DNA of 56,035 nucleotides from JAHJDS01 sp964569795 (lineage in GTDB: Bacteria; Desulfobacterota; Desulfarculia; Desulfarculales; JAHJDS01), in contig CAZMVB010000027.1 of NCBI GenBank assembly GCA_964569795.1, forward strand, positions 1 through 56,035. Direction: 5' to 3'. Below the pieces are notes generated by a model. That model saw nothing but the letters and a program-made list of their open reading frames with translations, did no database searches and had not been told where the DNA came from. Both the position numbers and the translations under genes were made by a program. Of the stretch, positions 8,620-17,195 are shown piece after piece. Every line of letters starts with the position of its first letter. Position 1 is the stretch's first letter.

Positions 8620-9405
8620 ATGGGCCATCTGATCGCCATTGCCAATCAAAAAGGCGGCGTGGGCAAGACGACCACGGCCGTCAACCTGGCCGCCTCGCTG
8701 GCCGCGGCCGAAAAACGGGTGCTGCTGGTGGACTGCGACCCCCAGGGCAACGCCTCGTCCGGTCTGGGCATGAGCGACTGCCGGGAGGCCAATATCTATC
8801 ACCTGGTCGTCGGCCGGGCCGGGGCCGGGGACCTGATCCGGCCGACGCCCATGGCCGGCCTGGCCCTGCTGCCGGCCCACGTGGACCTGTTCGCGGCCGA
8901 GGCCGAGCTGATGGCCATGCCCGGGCGGGAGCGCATCCTGCGCGACAAACTCGGCCTCGTGGCCGGCGGGTACGACTTTCTGATCCTGGACACGCCGCCC
9001 TCGCTGGGGCTGATGACCATCAACGCCCTGACCTGCTGCCAGTCGATCCTGATCCCCTTGCAGTGCGAGTATTACGCCCTGGAGGGGCTGGGACAGCTCC
9101 TGGACACGGTCCGGCGGGTCAAGCAGTCGCTCAATCCGGGCCTCGGTCTGGAGGGGATCCTGCTGACCATGTTCGATCCCCGCAACCGGATCTGCCACCA
9201 GGTGGCCGAGGACGTGCGGCGGCACTTCGGGGACCACGTCTTCAGCGCCCAGGTGCCGCGCAACGTCCGCCTGTCAGAGGCCCCCAGCCACGGGCTGCCG
9301 GCCCTGATGTACGACATCCAGTCCCGGGGCGCCCAGGCCTATCTGGAGGTGGCCGCGGAAATACTGGACGGGAGAAAGAGACATGCCCAAGTTCGGTATG
9401 GGTAG
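8620..9405 (+). CDS. parA: ParA/Soj family chromosome-partitioning ATPase
   Basis: A 261-aa ParA-type ATPase of the nucleoid. The deviant Walker A motif KGGVGKTT is near residues 11-18, with the signature lysine. DCDPQGNASSGLG follows as the A' motif, and LDTPPSLGLMTINAL contains Walker B. The length and short N-terminus match chromosomal Soj proteins rather than plasmid ParA with an extra DNA-binding domain. The coding region overlaps parB by 23 bases. It should work with ParB-parS complexes to move origins. Confidence 0.93.
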   Translation: MGHLIAIANQKGGVGKTTTAVNLAASLAAAEKRVLLVDCDPQGNASSGLGMSDCREANIYHLVVGRAGAGDLIRPTPMAGLALLPAHVDLFAAEAELMAMPGRERILRDKLGLVAGGYDFLILDTPPSLGLMTINALTCCQSILIPLQCEYYALEGLGQLLDTVRRVKQSLNPGLGLEGILLTMFDPRNRICHQVAEDVRRHFGDHVFSAQVPRNVRLSEAPSHGLPALMYDIQSRGAQAYLEVAAEILDGRKRHAQVRYG

Positions 9406-10294
9406 GGGACTCAAGGACACCACCAGCCCGGAGAACCTGGACTTCGGTCAGAAACTGGCCGGCGGTCTTGATTCCCTGTTCCGGCCGGCCCCGGCCGACG
9501 GGGCCGATCTGACCCCGCCCGACGGGTTCACCTACCTCGATCCGGCCCTGATCAGCCCCAATCCCCATCAGCCCCGCCGCCGGCCCGATGAGGCGGCCCT
9601 GGGCGAGCTGGCCGCGTCCATCCGGGAGCAGGGCCTCATCCAGCCGGTCGTGGTCCGGCGGGTCGAGTCCGGGTTCGAGCTGATCGCCGGCGAGCGGCGC
9701 TGGCGGGCGGCCCGGATGGCCGGCCTGGCCAAGATCCCGGCCGTGGTCAAGGACAAAGAAGACCTGGATTCGCTGCTCCTGGCCGTGGTCGAAAACGTCC
9801 AGCGGGAGGACTTGAGCCCCCTGGAGGAGGCGACCGCCTTCCACCGGATGATGGATCAGTTCGGGCTGACCCAGGCCCAGGTGGCCAAGGTCGTCGGCCG
9901 CGACCGCTCGACCGTGGCCAACGCCGTCCGGCTGCTGTCCCTGCCGCCCGAGGTCCAGCAGCGTCTCGAGGCCGGCGAGCTGAGGTCAGGTCACGCCCGG
10001 GCCCTGCTGGCCCTGCCCGCGGCCGCGGCCATGATCAAGGCCGCCCGGACGGTGGCGGCCAAGGGCCTGAGCGTCCGTCAGACCGAGGATCTGGTCAAGC
10101 GGCTGCTCAAGCCCCCCGCCCCGCCGCGGGGCGTCACCTCCACGGACGGACATCTCACCGCCCTGGCCGACCGGCTGCGCCGCCGCTTCGGGACCAAGGT
10201 CGAGATCAAGGGCCGCCCGGACAAGGGGCGCATCGTCTTTGAATATTATTCCCAGGAAGAGTTGGATCGACTGCTGGAGATGCTGCAAAAATAG
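9383..10294 (+). CDS. parB: ParB/Spo0J family partition protein
   Basis: A 303-aa DNA-binding CTPase-type partition protein. The N-terminal ParB/Srx domain contains NPHQPRR (about residue 60) and the GERRWRAA motif (C-motif, about residue 97) with the ENVQREDLSPLEEA segment. A helix-turn-helix follows (LTQAQVAKVVGRDRSTVANAVRLL). The C-terminus ends in a short dimerisation domain. The start lies inside parA, 23 bases before its stop. I could not find a 16-bp parS-like palindrome around these genes. Confidence 0.93.
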   Translation: MPKFGMGRGLKDTTSPENLDFGQKLAGGLDSLFRPAPADGADLTPPDGFTYLDPALISPNPHQPRRRPDEAALGELAASIREQGLIQPVVVRRVESGFELIAGERRWRAARMAGLAKIPAVVKDKEDLDSLLLAVVENVQREDLSPLEEATAFHRMMDQFGLTQAQVAKVVGRDRSTVANAVRLLSLPPEVQQRLEAGELRSGHARALLALPAAAAMIKAARTVAAKGLSVRQTEDLVKRLLKPPAPPRGVTSTDGHLTALADRLRRRFGTKVEIKGRPDKGRIVFEYYSQEELDRLLEMLQK

Positions 10295-10339
10295 GGGCCG
10301 CTGACCGACCCCTCGCCAACGCCCCCCCGCCGATGACCG

Positions 10340-10376
10340 AAAAAAAAGGCCCGGAAGCCCCGAAGAGCTTCCGGGC
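10340..10376 (-). terminator. Rho-independent terminator (minus strand, backstop)
   Basis: A 10-bp perfect stem, GCCCGGAAGC (10349-10358) with GCTTCCGGGC (10367-10376), and an 8-base loop are followed on the minus strand by eight T residues (10340-10347). It lies downstream of the small peptide gene and its first terminator and would also stop minus-strand readthrough into parB. On the plus strand no T-run follows, so it is not a good parB terminator. Confidence 0.75.
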
Positions 10377-10469
10377 AAACAACCCCCCTCCCCCGACCCC
10401 TTGAGGGGACAGGCGGACTCAGCCGCCCGCCTGCAGTTTGAGGCCGCCCCGGTCGAGAGCGTCCCCCAT

Positions 10470-10496
10470 GAAAATCAAAAGCCCCCGCGGGGGCTG
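10470..10496 (-). terminator. Rho-independent terminator of the small peptide gene
   Basis: A palindrome AGCCCCCGCGGGGGCT (10480-10495) is followed on the minus strand by TTTTGATTTT. It begins 8 bases after the stop codon of the 48-residue peptide gene, in the right orientation. Confidence 0.75.
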
Positions 10497-10503
10497 AAAA
10501 CTG

Positions 10504-10650
10504 TTACCTCGGCAGGACCAGGCTGGCCTGCACCGGCCCGGTGTTGTTGTGAGCGCGGGCGTCACAACTGCAGCCGGCCCTCGACACGTTGAAGCCGACC
10601 ATGAGGGCCAGACACAACAGCACCAGGGCGATACCCGTCGTGATCTTCAT
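10504..10650 (-). CDS. Small secreted CxC peptide (48 aa), unknown function
   Basis: ATG at 10650 is preceded by a very strong GGAGGGAGGAG ribosome site. The peptide has a short basic N-terminus (MKITTG), a hydrophobic core of about 14 residues and a signal peptidase I-like SRA site near residue 25. The predicted mature peptide has only about 23 residues and begins GCSCDARAHN, with two cysteines in a C-x-C pair. A lipobox is not convincing, because Arg is at the -3 position. A promoter lies upstream and two terminators lie downstream, so this is a complete single-gene unit. I do not recognise a family. It could instead be a small membrane peptide if the signal is not cleaved. Confidence 0.72.
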   Translation of the reverse strand: MKITTGIALVLLCLALMVGFNVSRAGCSCDARAHNNTGPVQASLVLPR

Positions 10651-10703
10651 GACTGCTCCTCCCTCCAGTTATCGTCACGGATTCCGTTTTGCGGGATACG
10701 GTC

Positions 10704-10732
10704 ATCCTAGCAATGACGCCTCGGGTTGTCAA
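10704..10732 (-). promoter_or_regulatory. Sigma-70 promoter of the small peptide gene
   Basis: The minus strand has a perfect -35 TTGACA (10727-10732), a 17-base spacer and -10 TAGGAT (10704-10709). Transcription should start near 10697 and give a transcript of about 220 bases ending at the 10480-10495 hairpin. Confidence 0.65.
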
Positions 10733-10760
10733 TATGGCCGTGGCGGTTAAGGCCCCCTGA

Positions 10761-11516
10761 CTACAGGTTGAGATGCCAGCGGAAGTGGAAACCCCGGCGC
10801 TTTCTCTTGGCCCCCTTGACCAGGCGCAGGCCCAGGTCCTGACCGAAGGCCCGGTGCCGGAAAGACCACAGGTAATCCCCGCCCCTGGTCCGCCGGAAGC
10901 TGCGGGTGCTGGAGCTGATCCAGTAGCCCCGGGGCACCTTGAGCCGGATGCCGGCCTTGCCGATCCGGGCCGGCCAGCGGCCGGCGATGCGGAAGGGCAT
11001 GATCAGGTGACGATCCTTGAGGGCCTGGGTGTAGGACACCTGGACCAGGATCATCCGCCGTTTCCGGCGGTCACCGGCGGGAACGGTGAAGACGAAGAGC
11101 CGGTCGTAGTACTTGCCGTAGTGCTTCTTGAGGGCGGGGTCGGTCAGGTCCCCGGCCTTGGCCGTGGCCCGGGTCCATTTGGCCCGGGGGGGCCAGGCCA
11201 GGGGCAGGGACCTGAGCGACGGTTCCCGGCCGCCCTTGAGCGGCAGAAAGGCGTAGGAGACCGCGAAATTCTTGAGGGCCGGATAGCCTTTCCGCTTGGG
11301 GAAAAACAGGGTGAGCCCCTGGCCGGGCTTGAGATCGGACGCCGGCAGGATCTGGTACCGGGCGATCACGGCGGCGTCCTTCAGGGTAAAGGTCGCCGTG
11401 GCTTCCATGTACACCAGCTTGTAGCCTTTGAGGCCCTCGGCCACCGGGGCCACCTGGGCCCGGGCGGTGGTGGCGATGCAGAGCAGCGCCGCCAGCCCTA
11501 CCACCAGTCGCCTCAT
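10761..11516 (-). CDS. Secreted basic protein of unknown function
   Basis: A 251-aa protein with a clear Sec signal peptide: MRRLVVGLAALLCIATTARA, cleaved near residue 20. The mature part is rich in Lys and Arg, predominantly beta-type, and mentions no known catalytic motif. Alternating stretches such as EATATFTLKDAAVIARYQI and RMILVQVSYTQALKDRHLIM suggest a beta-sandwich. Its start has an AAGGAGGA ribosome site. It lies just upstream (minus strand) of the small CxC peptide gene, but the peptide has its own promoter. I do not recognise the family; a periplasmic or surface protein is the most that can be said. Confidence 0.75.
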   Translation of the reverse strand: MRRLVVGLAALLCIATTARAQVAPVAEGLKGYKLVYMEATATFTLKDAAVIARYQILPASDLKPGQGLTLFFPKRKGYPALKNFAVSYAFLPLKGGREPSLRSLPLAWPPRAKWTRATAKAGDLTDPALKKHYGKYYDRLFVFTVPAGDRRKRRMILVQVSYTQALKDRHLIMPFRIAGRWPARIGKAGIRLKVPRGYWISSSTRSFRRTRGGDYLWSFRHRAFGQDLGLRLVKGAKRKRRGFHFRWHLNL

Positions 11517-11636
11517 CTGATCCTCCTTGTTGCGGAAAATTTCCAGGGCAGTATATCAAAGCCCCGGCCGGGGGGCACGGAAAAACTTGGCGGCGACCGC
11601 CGGTTTGACCGATAATGACCGCCGGGAGGCCGGACC

Positions 11637-11825
11637 ATGAAGTTCTGCGACCTGAGCTGCCCCGAGGCCGAGTTCCCCGAAACCAGGGACGTGGACGGGG
11701 CCGGCTCGTGCCGGACCTTTGCCGCCCTTTACTGCCGGCGGCTGGGCCGCCTGGTCCACAAGAACGGTCCCTGCCAGGTCCCGCCCCAGACGTCGGAACC
11801 GGACCGGGTGCGGACCGCCCGCTGA
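11637..11825 (+). CDS. Small five-cysteine protein (62 aa), conserved-looking hypothetical
   Basis: A 62-aa protein beginning MKFCDLSCPEAEFPE with cysteines at 4, 8, 25, 33 and 46, and the segment DGAGSCRTFAALYC. The cysteine pattern suggests a metal-bound or disulfide-stabilised fold. No signal peptide is present. A GGGAGG ribosome site lies 6 bases before the ATG. The gene converges on the downstream FAH-family gene with only 9 bases between the stops. Similar short proteins with this Cys pattern occur in anaerobic deltaproteobacteria as far as I recall, but I cannot give a function. Confidence 0.65.
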   Translation: MKFCDLSCPEAEFPETRDVDGAGSCRTFAALYCRRLGRLVHKNGPCQVPPQTSEPDRVRTAR

Positions 11826-11834
11826 CCCGGCCCC

Positions 11835-12629
11835 TCAGGCCCGGCCGCCGACCGGATTGACCAGCCGGCCGATCCCGGACACCTCGATGACCACCGTGTC
11901 GCCCGGGGACACGGGCCCGATCCCCGAGGGGGTGCCCGTGGCGATCACGTCCCCGGGGTGGAGGGTCATCACCCGGCTGATGAAGGACGTCAGCTCGGCC
12001 GCCGACCAGGCCAGGTCCGAGGTCCGGCCGTCCTGGCGCACCCGGCCGCCCACCAGGCACCGGACCCGCAGATCCCGCGGATCAACGTCCAGGGCCACGG
12101 CCGGTCCGAGAGGACAAAAAGTGTCAAAGCCCTTGGCCCGGGTGTACTGGACGTCCGAGGCCTGGAGGTCCCGGGCGGTGACGTCGTTGAGGCAGGTGTA
12201 GCCCAGGATGTAGTCCGGGGCCGCCTCCGGGGTCACCCCCCGGCAGGTCCGGCCCACGACCACGCCCAGTTCGGCCTCGTAGTCCACCCGTTGGCTCATC
12301 TCGGGCAGGGCGATCGGCGCCCCGGGACCGATGACCGCGGTCGAGGGTTTTATAAACAGCATCGGTTCGGCCGGCAGGGCGACCCCCATCTCCTGGGCGT
12401 GAGAGCGGTAGTTGAGGCCCACGGCCACCACCTTGGACGGCCGGCAGGGGGCCAGCAGCCGGGCCTTGTCCGCCCGGACCTTGTTCCGGCCGGGCTTCCC
12501 CCCGGCAAAGGGCGAGCCCTCGAACAACCGGATCTCCCCGTCCTCCCACAGCCCGTAACGCACCCGGCCGCCTGTGGCCAGCCGGACCACCGCCCGCTTC
12601 GTGAAAATGTCCGCCGCCTCGATGCCCAT
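11835..12629 (-). CDS. Fumarylacetoacetate hydrolase (FAH) family protein
   Basis: A 264-aa enzyme of the FAH superfamily, whose members hydrolyse, decarboxylate or isomerise 2-oxo or beta-diketo acids such as acylpyruvates and 2-hydroxyhepta-2,4-diene-1,7-dioate. The core shows VGLNYRSHAQEMG, MLFIKPSTAVIG, the metal-binding VDYEAELGVVVGR segment with Glu ligands, GYTCLNDVTARDLQ, KGFDTFCPLGP and ATGTPSGIG. The second ATG of an ATGATG pair is chosen because GGAGG sits 6 bases upstream. The frame stays open far upstream without a ribosome site. The substrate is unknown. Confidence 0.9.
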   Translation of the reverse strand: MGIEAADIFTKRAVVRLATGGRVRYGLWEDGEIRLFEGSPFAGGKPGRNKVRADKARLLAPCRPSKVVAVGLNYRSHAQEMGVALPAEPMLFIKPSTAVIGPGAPIALPEMSQRVDYEAELGVVVGRTCRGVTPEAAPDYILGYTCLNDVTARDLQASDVQYTRAKGFDTFCPLGPAVALDVDPRDLRVRCLVGGRVRQDGRTSDLAWSAAELTSFISRVMTLHPGDVIATGTPSGIGPVSPGDTVVIEVSGIGRLVNPVGGRA

Positions 12630-12816
12630 CATCCCCCTCCGTGTCCCGTGGGTGCCGCCCGTCGCGGACGGTCGCTGGCTCCAACCATACCACCTCCCGC
12701 CGCCCGGAACCAGGCCCTCCGGGCCGAACCGGGCCTCCCCCCTTTTGCCCGGCCCATCCCCGTGGTAAAAAATAATTAGGGGGATCAACCAGGTCCCTGG
12801 AACAAGGGAGGCATCA

Positions 12817-14457
12817 ATGACCAAGAAACGCCGCCGTTCCCCGGAACCGGCGCCGCCGGCCACGGACGAGGCCCAGGTCCGGGAGCGGCTCCGGGCCGTG
12901 TTCGACCGGTTTCGCCAGCCGGTGGACCTGATCCTGTTCGCCGCGCCCGGCCGCAACGAGTCCTACGCCCAGGCGGCCCGGACCACGATCCGGGAACTGA
13001 GCGACCTGACCGACAAGATATCGTTCCGCGAGTTGGGTCTGGACCACGACCTGGCCCGCAAATGGAACGTCGAGCACTCGCCCACCCTGCTGCTCAATCC
13101 GGACCAGTACCACATCCGCTGGCTGGGGGCGCCCGTGGGCGAGGAGGTCCAGGCCTTTGTCGAGGCCCTGCTCATGATCGGCAACGGGGTCCGGGACCTG
13201 AGCGACCAGGGGGCCCGCATCCTGGACCGGATCAACTCGCCCCGCGAGGTCAAGATCTTTGTCAGCCCGACCTGCCCCTACTGTCCGGTCCAGATCGTCA
13301 ACGGCCTCATGGCCGCGGTGACCCGGCCGGACTCGATCTCGCTGGCGATCATCGACGTCCAGGCCAACCCCGGCCTGGCCGAGCAGTACGAGGCCTTCTC
13401 CACCCCGACGGCCTTTGCCAACGAACAGCTCATCGCCAAGGGGGCCCAGACCCAGGAACTGTTTTTGGTCAGCCTGGAGCAGCTCGAACCCCAGACCGTG
13501 TTCATCCCGGACAACGACGCCCCCGAACTCGAGGTGGACCTGGTGATCGTCGGCGGCGGACCGGCCGGACTGACGGCCGGGATCTACGCCGCCCGGGCCG
13601 GCCTGAAGGCGGTCATCGTCGAGAAGGGGGCCCTGGGGGGCCAGGTCGCCCTGACGCCGGTGGTCGAGAACTACCCCGGCCTGACCCAGGTCGGCGGCAA
13701 GTCCCTGGTGGACATCATGGTCAACCACGCCCTGCAGTACGCCCACATCTTTCCGGGCGAGGAGGTGGTCGATATCAAGCCCGGCCGGCCGATAATCGTC
13801 ACCACCAGCCGCCGGCGGTTTCTGTGCCGGGCGGTGCTGCTGGCCACCGGCGCCGCCCATCGCCGCCTGGGCGTCCCGGGCGAGGACCGCCTGGCCGGGC
13901 GGGGCGTCAGCTACTGCAGCACCTGCGACGGTCCCCTGTTCGTGGGCCGGAAGGTGTTCATCATCGGCGGCGGCGACAGCGCCGTGACCGAGGCCCTGCA
14001 CCTCAAACACCTGGGGGTCGAGGTGACCCTGGTTCACCGGCGGGACCAGCTCCGGGCCCAGGCCCGCCTGATCGAAAACCTCGCGGCCAACGACGTCCCG
14101 GTCCTCTACAACACCGAGGTCAAGGAGATCCGCGGCCAGGCCCGGGTCCAGGAGGTCGAACTGCTGGACAACCGAACCGGGAAGACCTCGGTCGCCCCGG
14201 CCGACGGCGTGTTCGTGGCCGTGGGCTACGATCCGGCGGTCGAGCTGGCCAAAAAGATCGGCCTCGAGCTCCGGCCGGACGGCTACCTGGCCAAGGACGA
14301 GCGGCATCGGACCAACGTTCCCGGGGTGTACGGCGCCGGCGACGTGGAGGGCGGTTACAAGCAGATCGTCATCGCCGCCGGCCAGGGGGCCGAGGCGGCC
14401 ATGACCGTCTTCGAGGACCTGGTCAACCCCTACTGGACGGCCGACCGGCCGGCCTGA
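12817..14457 (+). CDS. AhpF-like FAD/NAD(P)H disulfide reductase with N-terminal double thioredoxin fold
   Basis: A 546-aa protein. Residues 25-230 form an AhpF-like N-terminal domain of two thioredoxin folds with the redox motif CPYC at 153-156. A flavoprotein of the thioredoxin reductase type follows: FAD motif GGGPAG (246-251), redox pair CSTC at 367-370 in SYCSTCDG, NAD(P)H motif GGGDSA (384-389) and a C-terminal GVYGAGDVEGG FAD contact. Electrons should pass from NAD(P)H through FAD and CSTC to CPYC and on to a partner such as a peroxiredoxin or thioredoxin; no ahpC is nearby. The ribosome site is AAGGGAGG before the ATG. The role is likely peroxide or thiol redox control. Confidence 0.9.
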   Translation: MTKKRRRSPEPAPPATDEAQVRERLRAVFDRFRQPVDLILFAAPGRNESYAQAARTTIRELSDLTDKISFRELGLDHDLARKWNVEHSPTLLLNPDQYHIRWLGAPVGEEVQAFVEALLMIGNGVRDLSDQGARILDRINSPREVKIFVSPTCPYCPVQIVNGLMAAVTRPDSISLAIIDVQANPGLAEQYEAFSTPTAFANEQLIAKGAQTQELFLVSLEQLEPQTVFIPDNDAPELEVDLVIVGGGPAGLTAGIYAARAGLKAVIVEKGALGGQVALTPVVENYPGLTQVGGKSLVDIMVNHALQYAHIFPGEEVVDIKPGRPIIVTTSRRRFLCRAVLLATGAAHRRLGVPGEDRLAGRGVSYCSTCDGPLFVGRKVFIIGGGDSAVTEALHLKHLGVEVTLVHRRDQLRAQARLIENLAANDVPVLYNTEVKEIRGQARVQEVELLDNRTGKTSVAPADGVFVAVGYDPAVELAKKIGLELRPDGYLAKDERHRTNVPGVYGAGDVEGGYKQIVIAAGQGAEAAMTVFEDLVNPYWTADRPA

Positions 14458-14586
14458 GCCCGCCCCCGGGGTCGGACCCATCCCTTTCGCCCCGGGACCG
14501 CCGCCCTGGCCCGGGGACGGCCGATGTGGTACAGTGACGGGTGAAGGTCGCGGTCAGCCCGATTCCAGAACGAACAGGGGGCCGCC

Positions 14587-15831
14587 TTGATCCGGAAAAG
14601 GGACGATACGGGTCCGTTCCAGGACAGCGCCTCCTTCGGCCGCCGGGGCGGCGACCGCAGCGAGGAGATCCGGATCGGCCTGTCCATGGCCCAGACCCTG
14701 ATCAACCGCATGAGCGAAGCGGTCATGGTCCTGGACCCCGAGCACCGGATCGTCTGGATCAACGACCAGGCCCTCAAACAGGCCGGACTGACCCGCGACG
14801 ACGCCCTGGGCCGGTACTGCTTCCAGGTCAGCCACCAGGGCATCGCCCCCTGCGACGGCCCCGAAACGCCCTGCCCCATGAGAACGACCCTGACCGAACG
14901 GGTCTCCAGCCACGCCCTCCACGAGCACGTGGACGCCCAGGGCCAGCTGCACTTCTGCGACGTCTCGACCTTCCCCTTGCTGGGCGCCGACGGCCGGGTG
15001 GTCCAGGTGGTCGAGATCCTGTGGGACATGACCTCGGAACTCACCCAGCGGGTCGAGCAGCGGACCCGGGCCCTCCAGGAGGACATCGCCCGGGTGGTCC
15101 AGGAGGAAAAACTGGTCGCCCTGGGCAAGCTGGTGGCCTCGGTGGCCCACGAGATCAACAACCCGGTGGCCGGGATCATCAACTTCACCAAGCTGATGCT
15201 GCGCACGCTCCGCCAGGGCCCGCCCACGTCCGAGGACCTGGCCGACTTCGAGCACTATCTCGAGCTGACCGTCCGGGAGGCCGAGCGCTGCGGGCAGATC
15301 GTGACCAACCTCCTCTCCTTTTCCCGCCAGCGGAGCCGGGAACAGGGCGGCGTGGACCTGGGCGAGGTCGTCGAGCGGACCCTGGCCCTGATGCGGCATC
15401 TGATGAACCTGTCGGGCATCGAGGTCGTCACCCGGCTGGGCGACTCGGAGCTCATGGTCTGGGGGGACTACAACCAGCTCCAGCAGTGCCTGACCAACCT
15501 CCTGTTCAACGCCGTCGAGGCCATGGACCAGGGCGGGACCCTGACCGTCACCGGCCGGGTCAAACCCGCCAAGGGCCTGGTCTGCCTGGACGTGTCCGAC
15601 ACCGGGCACGGCATCAGTCCCGACCACCTGCCGCTCATCTTCGAGCCCTTCTTCTCGACCAAGAGCGGCGGCCGGGGCGTGGGTCTCGGGCTGGCCATGG
15701 TTTACGACATCGTCAAGCACCACGGCGGGGACATCATCCCCCGCAGCCAGCCCGGCGAGGGAACCACCTTCCGGCTGCTGTTCCCGACCCAGGACCGCCG
15801 GCCGCCAACGGACGGGGAGGCGAACCCATGA
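14587..15831 (+). CDS. PAS-domain sensor histidine kinase (NtrB-like, soluble)
   Basis: A 414-aa cytoplasmic kinase with no membrane segment. A PAS domain spans about 36-150 and contains C78, C89, C96 and C124 in a C...H...PC...PCP pattern that could hold a redox or metal signal. The HisKA phosphoacceptor is His188 in VAHEINNPVAG. The ATPase domain has N-box LTNLLFNAVEAM, G1 DTGHGI, F-box FEPFFSTK and G2 GVGLGLAMVYDI. The TTG start has AGGGGG 5 bases upstream; ATG at 14686 is an alternative. It overlaps the response regulator by ATGA and should phosphorylate it. Confidence 0.9.
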   Translation: MIRKRDDTGPFQDSASFGRRGGDRSEEIRIGLSMAQTLINRMSEAVMVLDPEHRIVWINDQALKQAGLTRDDALGRYCFQVSHQGIAPCDGPETPCPMRTTLTERVSSHALHEHVDAQGQLHFCDVSTFPLLGADGRVVQVVEILWDMTSELTQRVEQRTRALQEDIARVVQEEKLVALGKLVASVAHEINNPVAGIINFTKLMLRTLRQGPPTSEDLADFEHYLELTVREAERCGQIVTNLLSFSRQRSREQGGVDLGEVVERTLALMRHLMNLSGIEVVTRLGDSELMVWGDYNQLQQCLTNLLFNAVEAMDQGGTLTVTGRVKPAKGLVCLDVSDTGHGISPDHLPLIFEPFFSTKSGGRGVGLGLAMVYDIVKHHGGDIIPRSQPGEGTTFRLLFPTQDRRPPTDGEANP

Positions 15832-17195
15832 AGCGCTGGATCAGGATCATGGTCGTGGACGACGAGGAGGCCATGCGCGAGTCCCTGGCCGCCTGGCTGG
15901 TCAAGGACGGCTTCGAGGTGGCCACGGCCGCCAGCGGCGAGCAGGCCCTCAACCTTTTGTCCGAGGCCCCGTTCGATCTGTTGTTCGTGGACATCAAGAT
16001 GCCGGGCATGGACGGTCTGGAACTGCTTCGCCGCCTCCGGACCGAATACCCCCAGGCGATGGTGGTCATCATCACCGCCTACGCCTCGATCGACACCGCG
16101 GTCGAGGCCATGAAGCTGGGGGCCAGCGACTATCTGGTCAAGCCCTTCGACCCCGAGCAGTTGATGGTCCTGATCGACAAGCTGGTGGAGCACAAGGCCC
16201 TGATGGACGAGAACCAAGCCCTCAAGGCCCGCCTCCTGGAGCGGGACAAGTCGGTCTTCGAGGACCTGATCGGTCAGTCCGAGGCCATGCGGCGGGTGTT
16301 CGCCCTGATCGGGGACGTGGCCCCGACCGACTCGCCGGTGCTGATCACCGGCCAGACGGGCACGGGCAAGGAGCTGGTGGCCCGGGCGATCCACGCCCGG
16401 AGTCCGCGGGCCTACGGACCGTTCGTGCCCCTCAACTGCGGGGCGGTGACCGAGACCTTACTCGAGACCGAGCTGTTCGGTCACGAGCGGGGGGCCTTCA
16501 CCGGGGCGGTCAAGGCCCGGCGCGGCCGCCTGGAGATGGCCGACGGCGGGGTGCTCTTCCTGGACGAGGTGGGCGACATTTCCGGGAAGATGCAGGTCGA
16601 TCTGCTCCGGGTCCTCGAGGACAAGGTCTTCTTCCGAATCGGCGGGACGACCAAGGTCAACACCGATTTCCGGCTGATCTGCGCCACCCACCAGGACCTG
16701 CCGGACCAGATCGCCCGGGGCCGCTTCCGGTCCGACTTCTACTTTCGGATCAACGTCATCTCGATCAACGTCCCCCCCCTGTCCGAGCGGCTGGAGGACA
16801 TCGGCCTGCTGGCGGTCCACTTCCTGGAGCGGTTCGCCCTGGACACGGGCAAGCGGATCGAGGGCTTCGCCCCCGAGGCCCTGGCCCGGCTCAAGGGCTA
16901 CTCCTGGCCGGGCAACGTCCGGGAGCTGAAAAACGTGATCGAACGGGCGGTGGTCCTCTGCCGCGGGGAGCGGATCGGGGTCGAGGTCCTGTCCTTTCCG
17001 GGCGAGGACCGGCCGGCGGCGACCGGGCTGGCGACCCTCGAGGAGGTGGAACTGGATCACATCCGGCGGACCCTGGCCGCCACGGACTGGAACGTGTCCC
17101 AGGCGGCCGGGCACCTGGGGATCGATCGAGGCACCTTGTCCCGGAAGATGAAGCGGCACGGCCTGTCCCGGCCGCCGCGGGCCGGCGGTGACTGA
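15828..17195 (+). CDS. NtrC-family sigma-54-dependent response regulator
   Basis: A 455-aa regulator with three domains. The receiver (1-120) has acidic pair D11-D12, phosphoacceptor D55 (LLFVDIKMPGMDG) and the conserved Lys in LVKPFD. The AAA+ domain (about 140-370) has Walker A GQTGTGKE, the sigma-54 contact motif GAFTGA in ERGAFTGAVKARRG, Walker B GGVLFLDEVGD and the R-finger region. A C-terminal Fis-type helix-turn-helix follows (NVSQAAGHLGIDRGTLSRKM). It starts inside the kinase stop codon and overlaps the archaemetzincin gene by 8 bases. It should activate sigma-54 promoters; none is obvious in this window. Confidence 0.94.
   Translation: MKRWIRIMVVDDEEAMRESLAAWLVKDGFEVATAASGEQALNLLSEAPFDLLFVDIKMPGMDGLELLRRLRTEYPQAMVVIITAYASIDTAVEAMKLGASDYLVKPFDPEQLMVLIDKLVEHKALMDENQALKARLLERDKSVFEDLIGQSEAMRRVFALIGDVAPTDSPVLITGQTGTGKELVARAIHARSPRAYGPFVPLNCGAVTETLLETELFGHERGAFTGAVKARRGRLEMADGGVLFLDEVGDISGKMQVDLLRVLEDKVFFRIGGTTKVNTDFRLICATHQDLPDQIARGRFRSDFYFRINVISINVPPLSERLEDIGLLAVHFLERFALDTGKRIEGFAPEALARLKGYSWPGNVRELKNVIERAVVLCRGERIGVEVLSFPGEDRPAATGLATLEEVELDHIRRTLAATDWNVSQAAGHLGIDRGTLSRKMKRHGLSRPPRAGGD

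Noticed and set aside
8359..10400. Search for a parS site near parA-parB
   Set aside because: No 16-bp TGTTTCACGTGAAACA-like palindrome is visible; CACGTG-containing stretches inside genes lack the flanking symmetry.
10419..10469. A 16-codon minus-strand mini-frame between the two terminators downstream of the small peptide gene
   Set aside because: It begins right after the first terminator, has no ribosome site and no recognisable sequence.
14541..15827. Upstream in-frame extension of the NtrC-type regulator gene
   Set aside because: It runs antisense-like through the kinase gene in another frame and has Arg/Pro/Gly-rich shadow composition; the true start is ATG 15828.
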